DNA of 64,000 bases from Sindora glabra (lineage: Eukaryota > Streptophyta > Magnoliopsida > Fabales > Fabaceae), in contig CM035233.1 of assembly GCA_020226215.1 (NCBI GenBank), positions 23,625,150-23,689,149 of the forward strand. Direction: 5' to 3'. Each line of letters opens with the position of its first letter. Positions within the stretch are counted from its first letter, which is position 1. Shown piece after piece: positions 12,521 to 24,400 of the stretch. The notes beneath the pieces are model-generated. The model made no database searches and had not been told where the DNA came from. It saw only the letters and a program-made list of their open reading frames with translations. The position numbers and the translations under genes are program-made.

Positions 12521-13373
12521 ATGAATTAGTTTTGGTTTTATCTTTAGGAATAACAACCAAATGTCTAGCATTTACATCTTCTTTTGGCTTTAAAGTAGCT
12601 TTATTGTTCTTCCAGTTTGATCTCTATGAGTACTTTTAGCCTTTAATTGCCTCTTTACCTAGATAGCTTTGTGCAACAAATCCTCTATCTCTACATAATG
12701 TTATAATTCTACTGCATCAACTATCTCTTTCTTTAAACCTTTAATAAATCTAGCCATAGTTGCCTTACAATCTTCCTCTACATTAACCCTAATCATGGTT
12801 ATCTCCATCTCCTTATAATAATCTTCCACACTCATGGATCCTTGAGTTAGACTTTGCAATTTATGATGCAAGTCTCCATAATAGTGGCTAGGTACAAATC
12901 TTTTTCTCATCACTGCCTTCATTTCTTCCTATGTACGAATAGGTCTTTCATCATTCCTACACCTACTAATCACAAATTGATCCCATTAAATACTAGCATA
13001 ATTAGTGAACTCTACCATTATTGGTTTAATCTTTTTTTTTCTTAGAATGCTCATGATAATCGAATACATGTTCTACTTTTCTTTCCAACTCCAAATACAA
13101 TTTAGGATCATTTTTCCCTCAAAATGCAAAAATTGTCATCTTAATACTACCCAAATAACTATCCCTCCTTGATCCACCTCTTCCTCTTTCGCTTCTAGCA
13201 CTACCATCAAAATACTCTTCTTTTCCCTTTTCAAAAGAAGGTTCCCTAAGGGTTTTAGGTCTGGATTGTGATTCTAGACTATCTAACCTTATCTTTATAA
13301 CTTGCATTTGTTGTTGAACAGCCTTCACAAATAATCTCATATCAACTTCTTTATTTTCTCCACATTCACTCAT
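12521..13373 (-). pseudogene. gypsy gag, decayed
   Basis: A probable gag start at 13,371-13,373 (MSECGENKE) is followed by an N-terminal coiled-coil-like part, then an Arg/Gly/Ser-rich stretch. The Retrotrans_gag core is at about 12,701-12,922, with MKAVMRKRFVPSHYY, SLTQGSMSVEDYYKEM and MARFIKGL. Stops lie between the two open pieces. Gag normally forms the virus-like particle that packages the element RNA. Confidence 0.8.
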
Positions 13374-14212
13374 GATTAAGTGCTGTAAGAAAGATGTTAG
13401 GATAGAATACTAATGGTTAAAAATATAGTATACCCATGTTTGTAAAAGGCATTTCATGTTTGTAACCTAGATTCCACACATACACTCCTAAATATGAGTT
13501 ATTCATTTGTGTTTTCACCTAACTTAGCTTTTTCCCAATGATAGTTTTACCATTCTTGCCTTTTACCACTTAACTTTTCTTTATGAGCTCTTAAGTAAGA
13601 ACCTTTGTTATTGATTCTACACAATCAAGAAGCAACAAGGAATTAATGATAACTCCAGTGAGTAGGAATAAGCAAGAATATTAATTGGAATAGAAAACAA
13701 TAGGAGATATAAAAACAATATTAATGAAAAGGATTACTAAATCCAACAATATAGGAGTATTAAGTCCTTTTAATTCATAATAATTTTTTTTTATTGCAAG
13801 ATATGTATTTTGATGCAAAATCTTATTGTTGCCCAGAATTTTCTTTGCAAGAATTTTCACTTTTTTCATACTCTTTTTTTTGTGCTTTCAGCTTGAACCT
13901 CTTTTTTTAAAAAAAAAAATTATGCATGAATTTTTTTGGAGCTAGGACCTAAACTAAAATAAAGAGATCTAAAATTAAGGTAAACAAACACAAATTAAAT
14001 AACAAGATGACAAATAAAGGCACATAAGATAGATGGAAACATACAGATTCAATACGAAACAAGAATATAGAAAGACAATAAGACAAAACATGAAAGAAGA
14101 TGACTCAAGAATAAAGATAAGAAGCAAACAGCAATGGAATAGAACTTTTTTTTAATAGGATGAAAACAAATAGATAAACTAAGGATAAATATCACCTAAT
14201 TTCAAAAGTAAA
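13374..14212 (-). other. gypsy 5' leader between PBS and gag
   Basis: About 840 bp of non-coding leader between the primer-binding site and the gag start on the minus strand. It is purine/pyrimidine-biased with T-runs (13,760-13,920). No reading frame of note; the 62-residue frame at 13,681-13,869 has no recognisable features. Confidence 0.6.
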
Positions 14213-14224
14213 GCTTTGATACCA
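14213..14224 (-). other. primer-binding site (initiator tRNA-Met type)
   Basis: The minus strand reads TGGTATCAAAGC two bases downstream of the 5' LTR end. It differs at one base from the TGGTATCAGAGC primer-binding site used with plant initiator Met tRNA. Confidence 0.85.
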
Positions 14225-14226
14225 AA

Positions 14227-14992
14227 TGATGCGAGTGAACCCTTAGACGGTCTTGAAAATTGGCAAAGGATAAGAAGGAACATGACCCTAACCACAACCT
14301 ACCGATAGAACTAAAGTTATCAAGTAAAGCATGGCCCTAAACATGACCTTCCGATAAAAGCAATATTATAAGATTTAATTCTTAACTCAAAAACAAAGGG
14401 GAAGCTCTCACAATGGAAAAATGCTCAAATTTTCATTAATCATCTAGATCTACCTTCTAAATTACTAGTGCTCCTATTTATAAGTTAACTTGGCTTCTTA
14501 GAGAAGTGTAGTCTTAAATGATAAGTCAAAAGGTCATATTAAAAATTCACCCTACAAAAACCTATAAAAATTCAAATGGAAATAAGAAATTAGGCTTATT
14601 TATTATTCAATTAAGCCCAAACAAAAATAGCAAAATTCACCCTATAAACCTACAAAAATTCAAATGAAAATAAGAAATTGGGCTTATTTATTATCCAATT
14701 AAGCCCAAATGAAAATAGCTAATAAAGTAAACAATTATAGCCCACAAGTGCATCTTGATCATGTGAATTAGGCTCTCCAAATTATTGTCTTCAAGTTAGG
14801 CTCAAAGCATCCTCAAGTTATAAGAAAGTGACCCATCTTAGCACAACCTTTATTCCATATTAATCTTATTTTTCTTTAATTTCCATAATTATGCTTTGCA
14901 AAGCTTGTTTCATCCTCTTAATCTTGGTTCTAATCATGGGACCTCTAATTGTATGCAAAGGATTTTTAAGTTAGTTAGTTGAATCTCTATCA
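14227..14992 (-). repeat. 5' LTR of the gypsy element
   Basis: 766 bp, ending TGATGCGAG at its low-coordinate end and TCTATCA at its high-coordinate end (plus-strand reading). It is followed by the target duplication CTTGA at 14,993-14,997. It pairs with 8,248-8,997. Confidence 0.9.
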
Positions 14993-14997
14993 CTTGA

Positions 14998-16585
14998 TAA
15001 TGTGATATAAAAATATTTTATTTAATTTAAAATTAATATTAATTTCTTTAATTATAATTATAATATTTTAAAAAATTAAACCGGTATTTAGAATAATACA
15101 ATAAAATATTATTTATTTTTCTAGAAAAATTATATAACAATAATTTAATTAAAAATATATTTTGTTGGATTTTCTAATTAATTGTGATTTGATACAAATG
15201 AAATATATTAGTTGGTGATTAAAATTTTATTAATGTCATCAATTGTCATGATTTAATATTGAGATTTTAAGTTGGTAGAGATTTTTCAAATTGTTAAATT
15301 TATTATAATATTAATATTCAATTAATATTTATTATATATTGATTGATATATGATTTACTACATGACATCTTCTCATGCTTCCTTTACTAATAAACTTTTA
15401 TAATAAATAGATGTGTGTCACTTATGAATGCTACTTTTATACAATAGAAATATAAATTTCTTTTTAGCCACATTCCTTCTCTTACTTATCCTTTCATTTC
15501 TCTCTCTCTTTATCTTTTCCTTTCAATCTCTATTTATGCTCTCTTCATTACCCTTGTTGTTACCCTAACCCTCATTATTTCATTTTCTTAAATAACCCCC
15601 TGACCATCCCTTAGTCCTAATCCTGCCATCACTTTTGCTCCCCTTCAAACAAATGCAATTTACTCACCATCACGCCATTAACTTTGCCGGGCAAACAAAG
15701 TCAATAGCTGTGTGTATTGTGTTCCTGTAAGTCCTTGTAGCTTTAAAATGGAATTTTAGAAATAGATTTTAGAAGGAAAGATTAGAATAATGGAAAACTT
15801 TTGGTAGGTGTAGATTGAACAATTAATTTAATGCTTAGTTTGGAACTAAGACAAGTGATTATAACTTCAAATGAAATTTTGTAGACTAAAGTGAGATAGT
15901 GGAAATAGCTATTCTAGATTATTTGAATTCAAGAAAAGTGTCACATACAAGGTCAGTGAATGCTTTACTCTTTTTGCAATTATTATATATTTCTATATTT
16001 GTATTTTAAGAATAATTTTACTTAAAATATATATTATGATGTTTATATGTATATTTGATATTTTATTTTCAAATATATAAAATTACATTTTTAGTAGGAT
16101 GTTTGGAAAGTCAAATTATTTAATTAAAATTATTATGCTTATCTTTAAGTTTTGTTATGTTTAGAAGATTATCATTGAGTTATGATTTTTGAAAGTAATA
16201 TTTTTTTCTTTGAATTATTAAAAAAAGTAGCATGACATGTGGATTTTCTTATGTTTTATGATCTTGCAAATTATTCTTGAATCATATAGTAATTACAATA
16301 ACAACTATATTCAAGGTCTTTAACATGAAAACTTTGAGTATGTTTTTTCTTCCCTTATAAAACTCATAGATATTCTTTAAGTGCTTTATAAAAGCAAATA
16401 CATTATTTTGATATCAGTTAGATCTATGGGAGCTTTCCATAAAAAACCTCCATGTGCACTTAAATTAAGTTGTCATGACTTATGTAATGATATATCTAAA
16501 CTAATAATTAACATGATATAATTGATAATGCTATCATTAATGAAAGGGCTATAATTAAAATGTTGTATATCTAATAATATTAAAG
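14998..16585. other. intergenic DNA, nothing recognised
   Basis: AT-rich to about 15,480, then a slightly more mixed stretch (15,480-15,720, CT-rich on the plus strand), then AT-rich again. No reading frame, TIR pair or RNA gene could be supported. It may hold the unrecognised 5' part of the CACTA remnant that follows. Confidence 0.45.
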
Positions 16586-18070
16586 TTTAAATGGATGTTT
16601 GCTAATGCAAAAGATGTCAAGAACTTTATGTGGCACATAGAGTGGAGAATTTTTAATGGCAAACTTCATCGTCCCATAGATTCCACTCAGTGGAGAACAA
16701 TTAACATATGATCCCTAAATTTGGTAGCAATGCAAGAAATCTTAGACTTGTATTTTGTATAGATGGCATAATCCCTCATGACAACCTCAGCAACAATCAT
16801 AGCACATAACCTATCATGTTAATCATTTATAATCTACCTCCATTGTTATGTATAAAGTGCAAGTATATGATGTTATCGTTCTTTATTTCAAGCAACAAGC
16901 AACTAGGAATTAGCATACGTGTCCTTTTGGTAATAGTTATTGAAGAGACTTAATGCTAATATAGGATGAAAGTGTGTTAATATTTAATGTACATCATCAA
17001 GATTCTTTTATGTTGTATGTCATGCTCTTTTTGCATGACAATTGACTTCTTAGCATATGAAAACTTATGGGGTATAGTGTCAAATGGCATAGAGTATGCC
17101 CTATTTGTGAAAAAGGATACATGTTCTTCTTAATTCAAGTATAGGTAAAAGACTATGTACCTTAATCATTGGAGATTTTTTCCCTAGCCTCATAGTTATC
17201 ATAGACAAAGAAACGCTTTCAATAGATCACCAAAGGATGCACTAACTCCAATATCCTTAATTCACAAGTAGGTTTATGAACATGTGAAAAATATTAATGT
17301 CATTTTTTACAAGTCCTATACACCTGTAAGTCAAAAGACTTCATGGAAGAAGAAGCCCATATTCTTCAATCTTCTATATTGGAAAGTTGTGTTTATAAGA
17401 CATAACATTGAATCAGCCATATATAGGAACTAGCATAAAAAAAGAGGGGTCAATATATGTATTTGCCTCCAGCTTACCATACTTTGTCAAGAAATGAGAA
17501 AACAAGTTTCTATGAGTGTCTATGTGGTGCTAAGGTGCCACAATGCTATTCTTCATACATTAAAAGCCTTATCTTAATGAAAGATTTGAAATTTGTTGGT
17601 TTGAAGTTTTATGATTATCATGCTTTAATGCAATAGCTACTCTTAGTGATAATTCAATCAATTTTAAGTAAATATATGAGACATGCTATTAATAGACTTT
17701 ATCTTTTCTTCAATGTAATATGTAGTAAGGTCGTTGAATCTAAAAAATTGGATGACTTACAAGGAGAAGTTATTGTCACATTATATCAACTTGAAATGTA
17801 TTTTCCACATTTCTTCTTTGGCATCATGATACATTTGGTTGTTAATCTAATTGGGGAGATAAAGCTCTATGGACCAGTTCATTTAAAGTGGATGTATTTA
17901 TTTAAGTGATATATAAAAATCCTAAAAGAGTATACAAGGAGTCATCATCATCTGAAGGATGTAGTATTAAAGATTACATAACTGGAGAGCTTAGAGAGTT
18001 TTACATTGAATACTTATCAGATGCAAAGTTATCAAATTTTGGAAACCTAATCACAAGGGAAGAATCACAA
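16586..18070 (+). pseudogene. CACTA (En/Spm) TNP2-type transposase, decayed
   Basis: Plus-strand translation in shifting frames reproduces the order of TNP2-family transposases. The sequence starts with WMFANAKDVKNFMWH and DSTQWRT near 16,590-16,700. A GYSVKWHRVCPICEKG block (Cys pair) follows at about 17,068-17,115. The most intact piece is at 17,646-17,909, with YMRHAINRLYLFFNVICSKV, KLDDLQGEVIVTLYQLEMYF and GPVHLKWMYLFK. Its extension to about 18,060 includes ILKEYTRSHHH and GELREFYIEYLSDAK. The autonomous protein cuts and pastes CACTA elements; this copy has many stops and frameshifts. No CACTA termini were found around it. Confidence 0.8.
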
Positions 18071-18388
18071 GTAAAAGTACAATAGAGACCCAAGTGCCAA
18101 ACATTAATCATGAAATATGTGTACAAGCACACACCTTTATGTCTACACACCTTTAGACCGAGCAAGAGCAACTTTTTATGTTAGTTAATTTATGCTCAAT
18201 AATATCAAAATTTGATTTGACTCAATTTGACTCAACTCAATTCTATCCCTAATAGTATTTTTGGAGAATATTTGCTTATAACCAATAAATCTATATAGGT
18301 TATAAATTAGGTCAAACCCTAAAAAAAAATTATGTATGAACCATGCCTTACTAAATTTCAAGCATCTAGCATATTTATAGGCTAAGTT
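18071..18388. other. hAT-end-like fragment, otherwise unassigned
   Basis: Includes GACTCAACTCAATTCTATCC followed by CTAATAG near 18,226-18,252, which resembles one terminus of the hAT-like family described at 18,389-19,304. No partner end was identified. Confidence 0.25.
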
Positions 18389-19304
18389 AGTGCTGACAAC
18401 AAGTCAAGCTAATTTGTAAGTGATTCATAACTCAATTTAAGTTTTGACTTGATAAGCCAAGCTCACAAAATAAATAAGTGATATATGAATTAAATTATCT
18501 TACTCATATTTTAAATGAGTCAGGTTTAATGTGATAAAAGCTTAACTCATTTGCATAACAAGGTGGCTCAATATATACACATATAAAATAATATATATGT
18601 ATATATTATATTTTAAAATAATATTTAACAACATTGAATTCTAAAATCTAACATAATATATATTTTTATTACTAATATATTACTTTAATATTTTTATATA
18701 AGAATTTCAAATATTATTTTAATTAAAAAATTATAAAATAATTAGATTAGCAATAGTTGATAATTTTTTGTTTGTAGATTTATCATAAGAATGAAAATCA
18801 AAGGGCAAACCTTTAATAGATAATTTATTAATTTTATTTTTATAAGTCAAATAATTAACTAAATAACTTTTACTTTAAATTTTATTCTTTCAAAAAATTA
18901 ATAATTTATATTTATAATTTAAAGAATTAAAGAAGGTTCATTTTTCACTTATGATTTTTGAATAAAATTTATAATTTTTAAATAATATAAATCAATAAAG
19001 TTATAAGTATTAGTTAAAAAATTAAAAAATTCAAACTAATTCATTTTTTAGAATTTATATATAGTCATGTAATTTTATATTTTAAGATAAGTTATCATGT
19101 AATATGCTAGATGATAGTAATATTATTGCTAAAGATATCAAATTGTCAACAAATTAATTTATTAGTGTAATTGATTTAAGCTAATGAGTTAAGTCAAAAA
19201 AGGCTCGAATTAAATTTAAACTAAATAATGAGCCAAACAAGTTTAATGCAAGCCAAGCTTGAATTGAGACCAATTCAATTCAACTTAGTTCATTACCAAT
19301 CCTA
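18389..19304. mobile_element. hAT-like non-autonomous element
   Basis: The left end TAGTGCTGACAACAAGTCAA and the right end TTCATTACCAATCCTA form an imperfect TAGGG(C/T)TGGCAA-type hAT terminus pair. Subterminal regions are rich in 'GACTCAACTC'- and 'CAAGCTT'-like words. The interior (about 18,580-18,760) matches the reverse complement of about 51,730-51,910 inside the larger element at 51,019-53,702, so both belong to one family. No 8 bp target duplication is recognisable and no transposase is encoded. Confidence 0.5.
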
Positions 19305-21150
19305 AAATAAATTAGACTTTATTTTAAGTCTAATTTAGTTTAACTTACTTGCATCCCTAACCGTTAGTGACAAAGGTTGAGACAAACTTTAGATAGGGCT
19401 AAAAGATTTTTTTATTTAAAATATAATAAATTTAGTAATTAAAGATTTAAAATATTCATATATGATGAAGATTAAAAAGTATGTAACATTATAATAATGA
19501 ATAAAATTTTAATTTCTACCCTATCATATTTAATTTAACTTTTATATTTAGTTGTCATCATATTAATTTTTAATAAGGTCAGATATCAATAAAGTTCCTT
19601 TCTATTTCAAAAGTGGTTTTGGTACCAGTCTTAAATATCTAGAAAACAGCAGTTAAAATCATTTTTATTTATTTAGTTACAGAGGTTATGCCATAATCAA
19701 CGAACAGATGAAAAAATTAAAATTTTTACATTAAAAACTGTTTTATAGCAAAAATTTGAATATTTTTTTATATACCAATTTCTAAGTTTCTATTTTTCAT
19801 ATATACAACTCACGTAATGACTATTGAGAATTATTGTATATAACATTATAAAAATGAGTTGTATAATCAATATTATATACTATTTTTAAGAGGGTTCAAT
19901 CTAAAATATGTTTTCGAGAGATTTTCTTACTTTATATGAAATTAAAAAAAATTCAATTTCTAGCCCTTGAGTATAATGAGACTCCGCATCTGCGCACCGC
20001 AACAATATTATTGTTACATTGTAGTCGCGACAACTGTAGGTTCCTCGTTCATTTCGGGAGTAACTGGTGTTTTACGGTGGCAATACGTAGTTGACATGTC
20101 ATTGGTGGTTGCGGACTTCTTCAAATCCTCTCGATGGATTTGTTCAGAGCTAACGAGATATGCGATATATTCAAATGAAATGACCATTCTACAATGACAA
20201 GATTAGGAAAATTGCAGACAAGCAAGAGAAAATATGACTTTACAAAGTAAAATTGTGAAGAAAAAAAAATGTGTATATAATTATAAACTTAACACAAACA
20301 CAGGTTTATGTGTAATATTGCAGCGAGAACATAATTTAAAATAAAGTTGGTCTCTTAGCTTTTACAAGGAAAAGTGAAGCAAAAACTCAACGATAGCCAC
20401 TCATAGTGTACCACATCATTCTCTGCATAGTTGATTCGTTGAACACTAATGTAGCTACGTATGTGTAAAACCTATATGCAAGCTATAGGTTTCTCTTTCA
20501 AATAGGTGTATTAACCATGCATGCTAGGCTCCCATTTATTCCAGGTAAATTACATGAAACCCCTTCCATTATTAAAGTTGTGCATACCCTTTGGACTGTA
20601 AAAATATGTTGTTGAAATATATAAATCTCCCTAAACTTTCTTAATTGGGTACATAACTCTTTCTTAACTTATAGTTGATTAAATTTAACAAAATAGGTCA
20701 ACCACTTACAAAATAAATGTTACTTATCAAAAATAATATAAAATTACAAAATAGGTCACCTACCGATTGTGCGACAGATGAATCCTCTAGGATGCATATT
20801 CATCATTTAAGGACTTAGTTATAATGGAGACATTGATGTTATTTGACAAATTTAACTACTAGATTTGGAATCTTAATATTCACAAATAATGAATTTTAAT
20901 GAAAAAAAATGCATTGTGCGGAACTTCACTGTTCATAAACGATTAGTTTCACATATTTGGAGATGCATTTTGAGGGTTAAATTAGTCTTCTGACAGAGTA
21001 ACCGGAGGAATTAAATTACACAACGTATAAAAGCCTTTCATTGTTAACCAAAAATATAACATCATTTCAACTAATGCCTTGTTATATTTTACTTTTGCAA
21101 AAAACAAATGCAGAAATTGACATATTATCAAAGGAGAAAGATAAAAGTAA
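19305..21150. other. intergenic DNA downstream of the RING gene
   Basis: AT-rich to about 19,960. A patch of higher GC at 19,967-20,197 holds a 76-codon plus-strand frame with no recognisable domain; I do not call it a gene. From about 20,541 a segment beginning AGGTAAATTACATGAAACCC resembles one arm of the element at 5,206-6,492, but a matching right arm was not found. Confidence 0.4.
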
Positions 21151-21170
21151 AAGAATAATAAGGCCAGCTA

Positions 21171-21176
21171 TTTATT
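21171..21176 (-). terminator. polyadenylation signal of the RING gene
   Basis: AATAAA on the minus strand, about 200 bases after the stop codon, a plausible 3' UTR length. Other AT-rich candidates exist nearby, so the exact signal is uncertain. Confidence 0.45.
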
Positions 21177-21375
21177 TACGCAAGAATGATTAACAGCTCC
21201 AATTGTTAATCCAATTATACAATTAATGGTATTCCAATATATAATCAGAAAAACAAGGGCAACTACTAAAACCCTAAAGATGAAAACAGCCGGACTTCTC
21301 CGGCAGACATTTACTTCTTAATATCTCACCACAATTGTATGTGTCTCATCCTTTCCCTCTTTAACTTTTTCCTTT

Positions 21376-21493
21376 TTACAGTATGGAATATGCTCGGATC
21401 ACCTCAACAATCGGTGCTCGGCATAAAGGGCACTTTCCTCCACTTCGAACTAACTCATTGGCACATTTTGAACAAGTGCACATGTGCCCACAT
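21376..21493 (-). CDS. RING gene, coding exon 7 (last)
   Basis: Acceptor TTTCTGCAG precedes the exon. It completes the split Arg codon, then encodes CGHMC, CSKC, CPLC and the tail IRAYSIL before TAA (21,376-21,378). It supplies six of the eight zinc ligands. Confidence 0.9.
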
Positions 21494-24400
21494 CTGCAGA
21501 AAGATATAATGAAATCAGTTCAGAGAGGGCAAAGTGATTATTTTGAGATTGATCCATAATGCTGAAAGGTTTTTTTAGACTAAATATCAATTTTAGTCCT
21601 TCAAGTTCTATCACTTTCGTCTTTCAAGGAATTGTGTTATCAATTTAATCATCCAGTTATTTAATTAAGCTAAGTCAAGTCCATCAAAGAATATTAATTC
21701 TTTAAATTATCAATTTAGTCCAACAACCTCCTCCTATTAAGTCTTTTCATTCAATTGAGAATTGTTGACACAAACTGATTTGCCACCATTGTAAACATAA
21801 ACATCCATCATCTCATCAAATTATTTCGTATATCAATAATTTTTAAGGATTCAATCGTAGATCATAGGAACTTAACTGGGTGTAATCAAATAATGCGGCA
21901 GAATAAATTGATGCCTAAGTTCTTTGAGGAATAGAATTGGTACAAACTAAATTAGTAAGGATCAAAGTAGATATTTAGTCTTTTTGGCAAAAAGAAAAAA
22001 AAAATTGCACTCATTCATTCAATCCTCATGCACACGATGCAAGACTTGTTCTTTTGTTAATGTGCAGAGTTCCCATATGTATTCTGCATAAATACCTGTA
22101 CAAGAGAGAGTCAATATGGCTATCGCAACAAACACAGCAAGTTCCTTTCTTTACATGCCCCCATTTAGATCCATCCTCTGATGTCTCAGCACCCACTCCT
22201 ACAAAGTAATCCAATATAAGATAATAATGACAAGAGATCAAAAATTTACAAATAATCAGCAAATATCTGAAACATATGCAACCAAAGCAATTGAAAGAGA
22301 GTATGTAAAAACAAAACACACACCACTTTCACCAGCTGACCGATTCAGAGCAGCAGAGACTTCTTGTCTAACAGATCGCTGCAACTCCAGCTGCATATCC
22401 ATGCATGCTTCCAACATCCTTTGCATGTGATTCATACCTTGCTGAAGTCTGGCCATATCAGATCTTAAATCATTGATCATCTCCCATTCCTGATCCCAAA
22501 CAGTATCAGCATTTACCTTCAGTGTTATACATTTGCATATGCAGCATTGATGCCTACTGGTGAGGAAGAAGAGACATATGACACACTAGAAATACTATGG
22601 GTCGAGCTATACAAAATATAATAAAAGAGCTATAGTATATATGATTAAAGACTTGCAATAAAACCTTAAAACTTTTGGAGCAGCTAAATACGTATTATTT
22701 ATAAATTTTAGGTCAAAAAGTGAAGACAACTCAATTTCCAATTTTTTTGGTTTGTTGTTTGTTCTTTTTTTTTTTTTTTTTTGGGGGGGGGGGGTGGTTT
22801 TACGGTTTGAATACACAATTAAATAACAGCCTTCACTCACAACCCAAATACCTGCAAATTATCTTTGCTTCTTCAATTAATCTGTCCTGAGAATTTTGTA
22901 CAGCATCTTAGTCAATTGCATCCAAAAAAATTAATAGCTACATACAGTTCTACATGACACTTATTGGAGAAAACATAACTGGTTAAAAGTAACATTATTT
23001 TGGAATGCAGCATATGTTATGAAAAGATGACCAAAAAACATTTATAAGACATGCAGAATACACTCACTATTTCAGACCGGTGCATGCTATGGCGAGACCA
23101 GCCTGTCTGATGCAAGCCCTGCTGCCAGAGAGGCTGTGGTGGAGGTACTGGTGGAGATGGTAACACCAGTGGAGGTCTGTTAATGGCATCATGATCATCC
23201 TCGTTGGGTTCATCCCTCTGCTCATCAGGGTCCTGACCAGGTGAGACAGGTGATGATGAGGGCAAGTTTCGATGCAAATCCAAGTCAATTGGTGCACGGC
23301 CTTGTCTTTCCACAAATGACTGTATTAACTGGTCAAGACTTTCACGGAAATCACTTCGAAGAATATTAGAAACACTTCTCCTGCAACATGTGTAGAAAAT
23401 TGTCAATCGAGGCTGGAAGCCTAGATGCGGGAGCTCATAAATAAAAGATCAGATTGAGGTGTATACAATATTAAACATACTGCACAGACCTCTTAGGTTC
23501 TGTCAGAATCCACAAGGAAAGATTACCTGCTCAGAAGTTCTCTAAGTTCCATACTATACACATTATCATCTTCAGGTGGATGAAATCTATTGAATCTTCT
23601 AAATGGAACACTCTGGCGGCTCCTTCCAGGAGCAGAAGGCCCTTCTGATCCAACAGCTTCCCTTAATCTGCCCTCGTGCCATGTTCCCTGAGCTTCTTGT
23701 GGATGGGCATCTTCCCTTTCTACATTTCTGGAAGTTTCATCTCTCAACTGATTCAATGGGTCATAAGTTCTCTGCTGCCAATTTTCTGCTCCACCTGTAA
23801 TTTGTTCCTGCCTGTTCACATCTCGATTGCTAGTTTCTTGCCAACTTACACTCTCACTAGTTCTATTCTCCAGGGTTTCTCTTTGATCAGGCAACTGATG
23901 CACATTGGTCTCTAGACTCCTAATCTGCCCTTGTTCATGATTTTCTTCTTGGGCATCTATAGCGCTGTTTACTTCATTCAGGTCACTAGTTTCATTGATG
24001 TTACTATTAGATGTGGCATTTGGAATGCTGCCTGCTTGACCACGAACAATATTTTCTAATCTCGTGCGAAAACCTTCCCTAAATGACAATCATAAATAGT
24101 AAGCACATGGCAAATTAACTATGAACCATAACATGTGTAATATGTAGATCAATAATACTATATTTGGACACAGTGAAAAAATAAATAAATATGTTTACTA
24201 TAAATGTAGAGTTACAACTTTATTAAGAAATTTCTATCACAAATGCTGTAAAAGTCAAAAATAAAAAAAAAATGTGCTTGAGACCCCTAGACCAGCTACA
24301 GAGAATACTAGGGCAAGTCATATTAAAAAAGTGGAGAAGAAATCAGTGAAACAGACAAAGTTACAGCACTATTAAAAATCTATCACAAATACTGTAAAAG

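Larger units (their letters stand above)
8248..14992 (-). mobile_element. Ty3/gypsy LTR retrotransposon, near full length, decayed
   Basis: A 6,745 bp element transcribed from the minus strand. It has two LTRs (14,227-14,992 and 8,248-8,997), a 5 bp target-site duplication CTTGA (8,243-8,247 and 14,993-14,997), an initiator-Met-type primer-binding site and a polypurine tract. Between the LTRs the order on the minus strand is gag, protease, reverse transcriptase, RNase H, integrase, which is diagnostic of Ty3/gypsy. The integrase tail ending in a 'GG' motif at the PPT, and the zinc knuckle, suggest a chromovirus-type lineage (CRM/Reina-like by impression). All domains carry stops or frameshifts, and the LTRs differ by roughly 15-20% by eye, so the copy is old and immobile. 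Confidence 0.92.
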
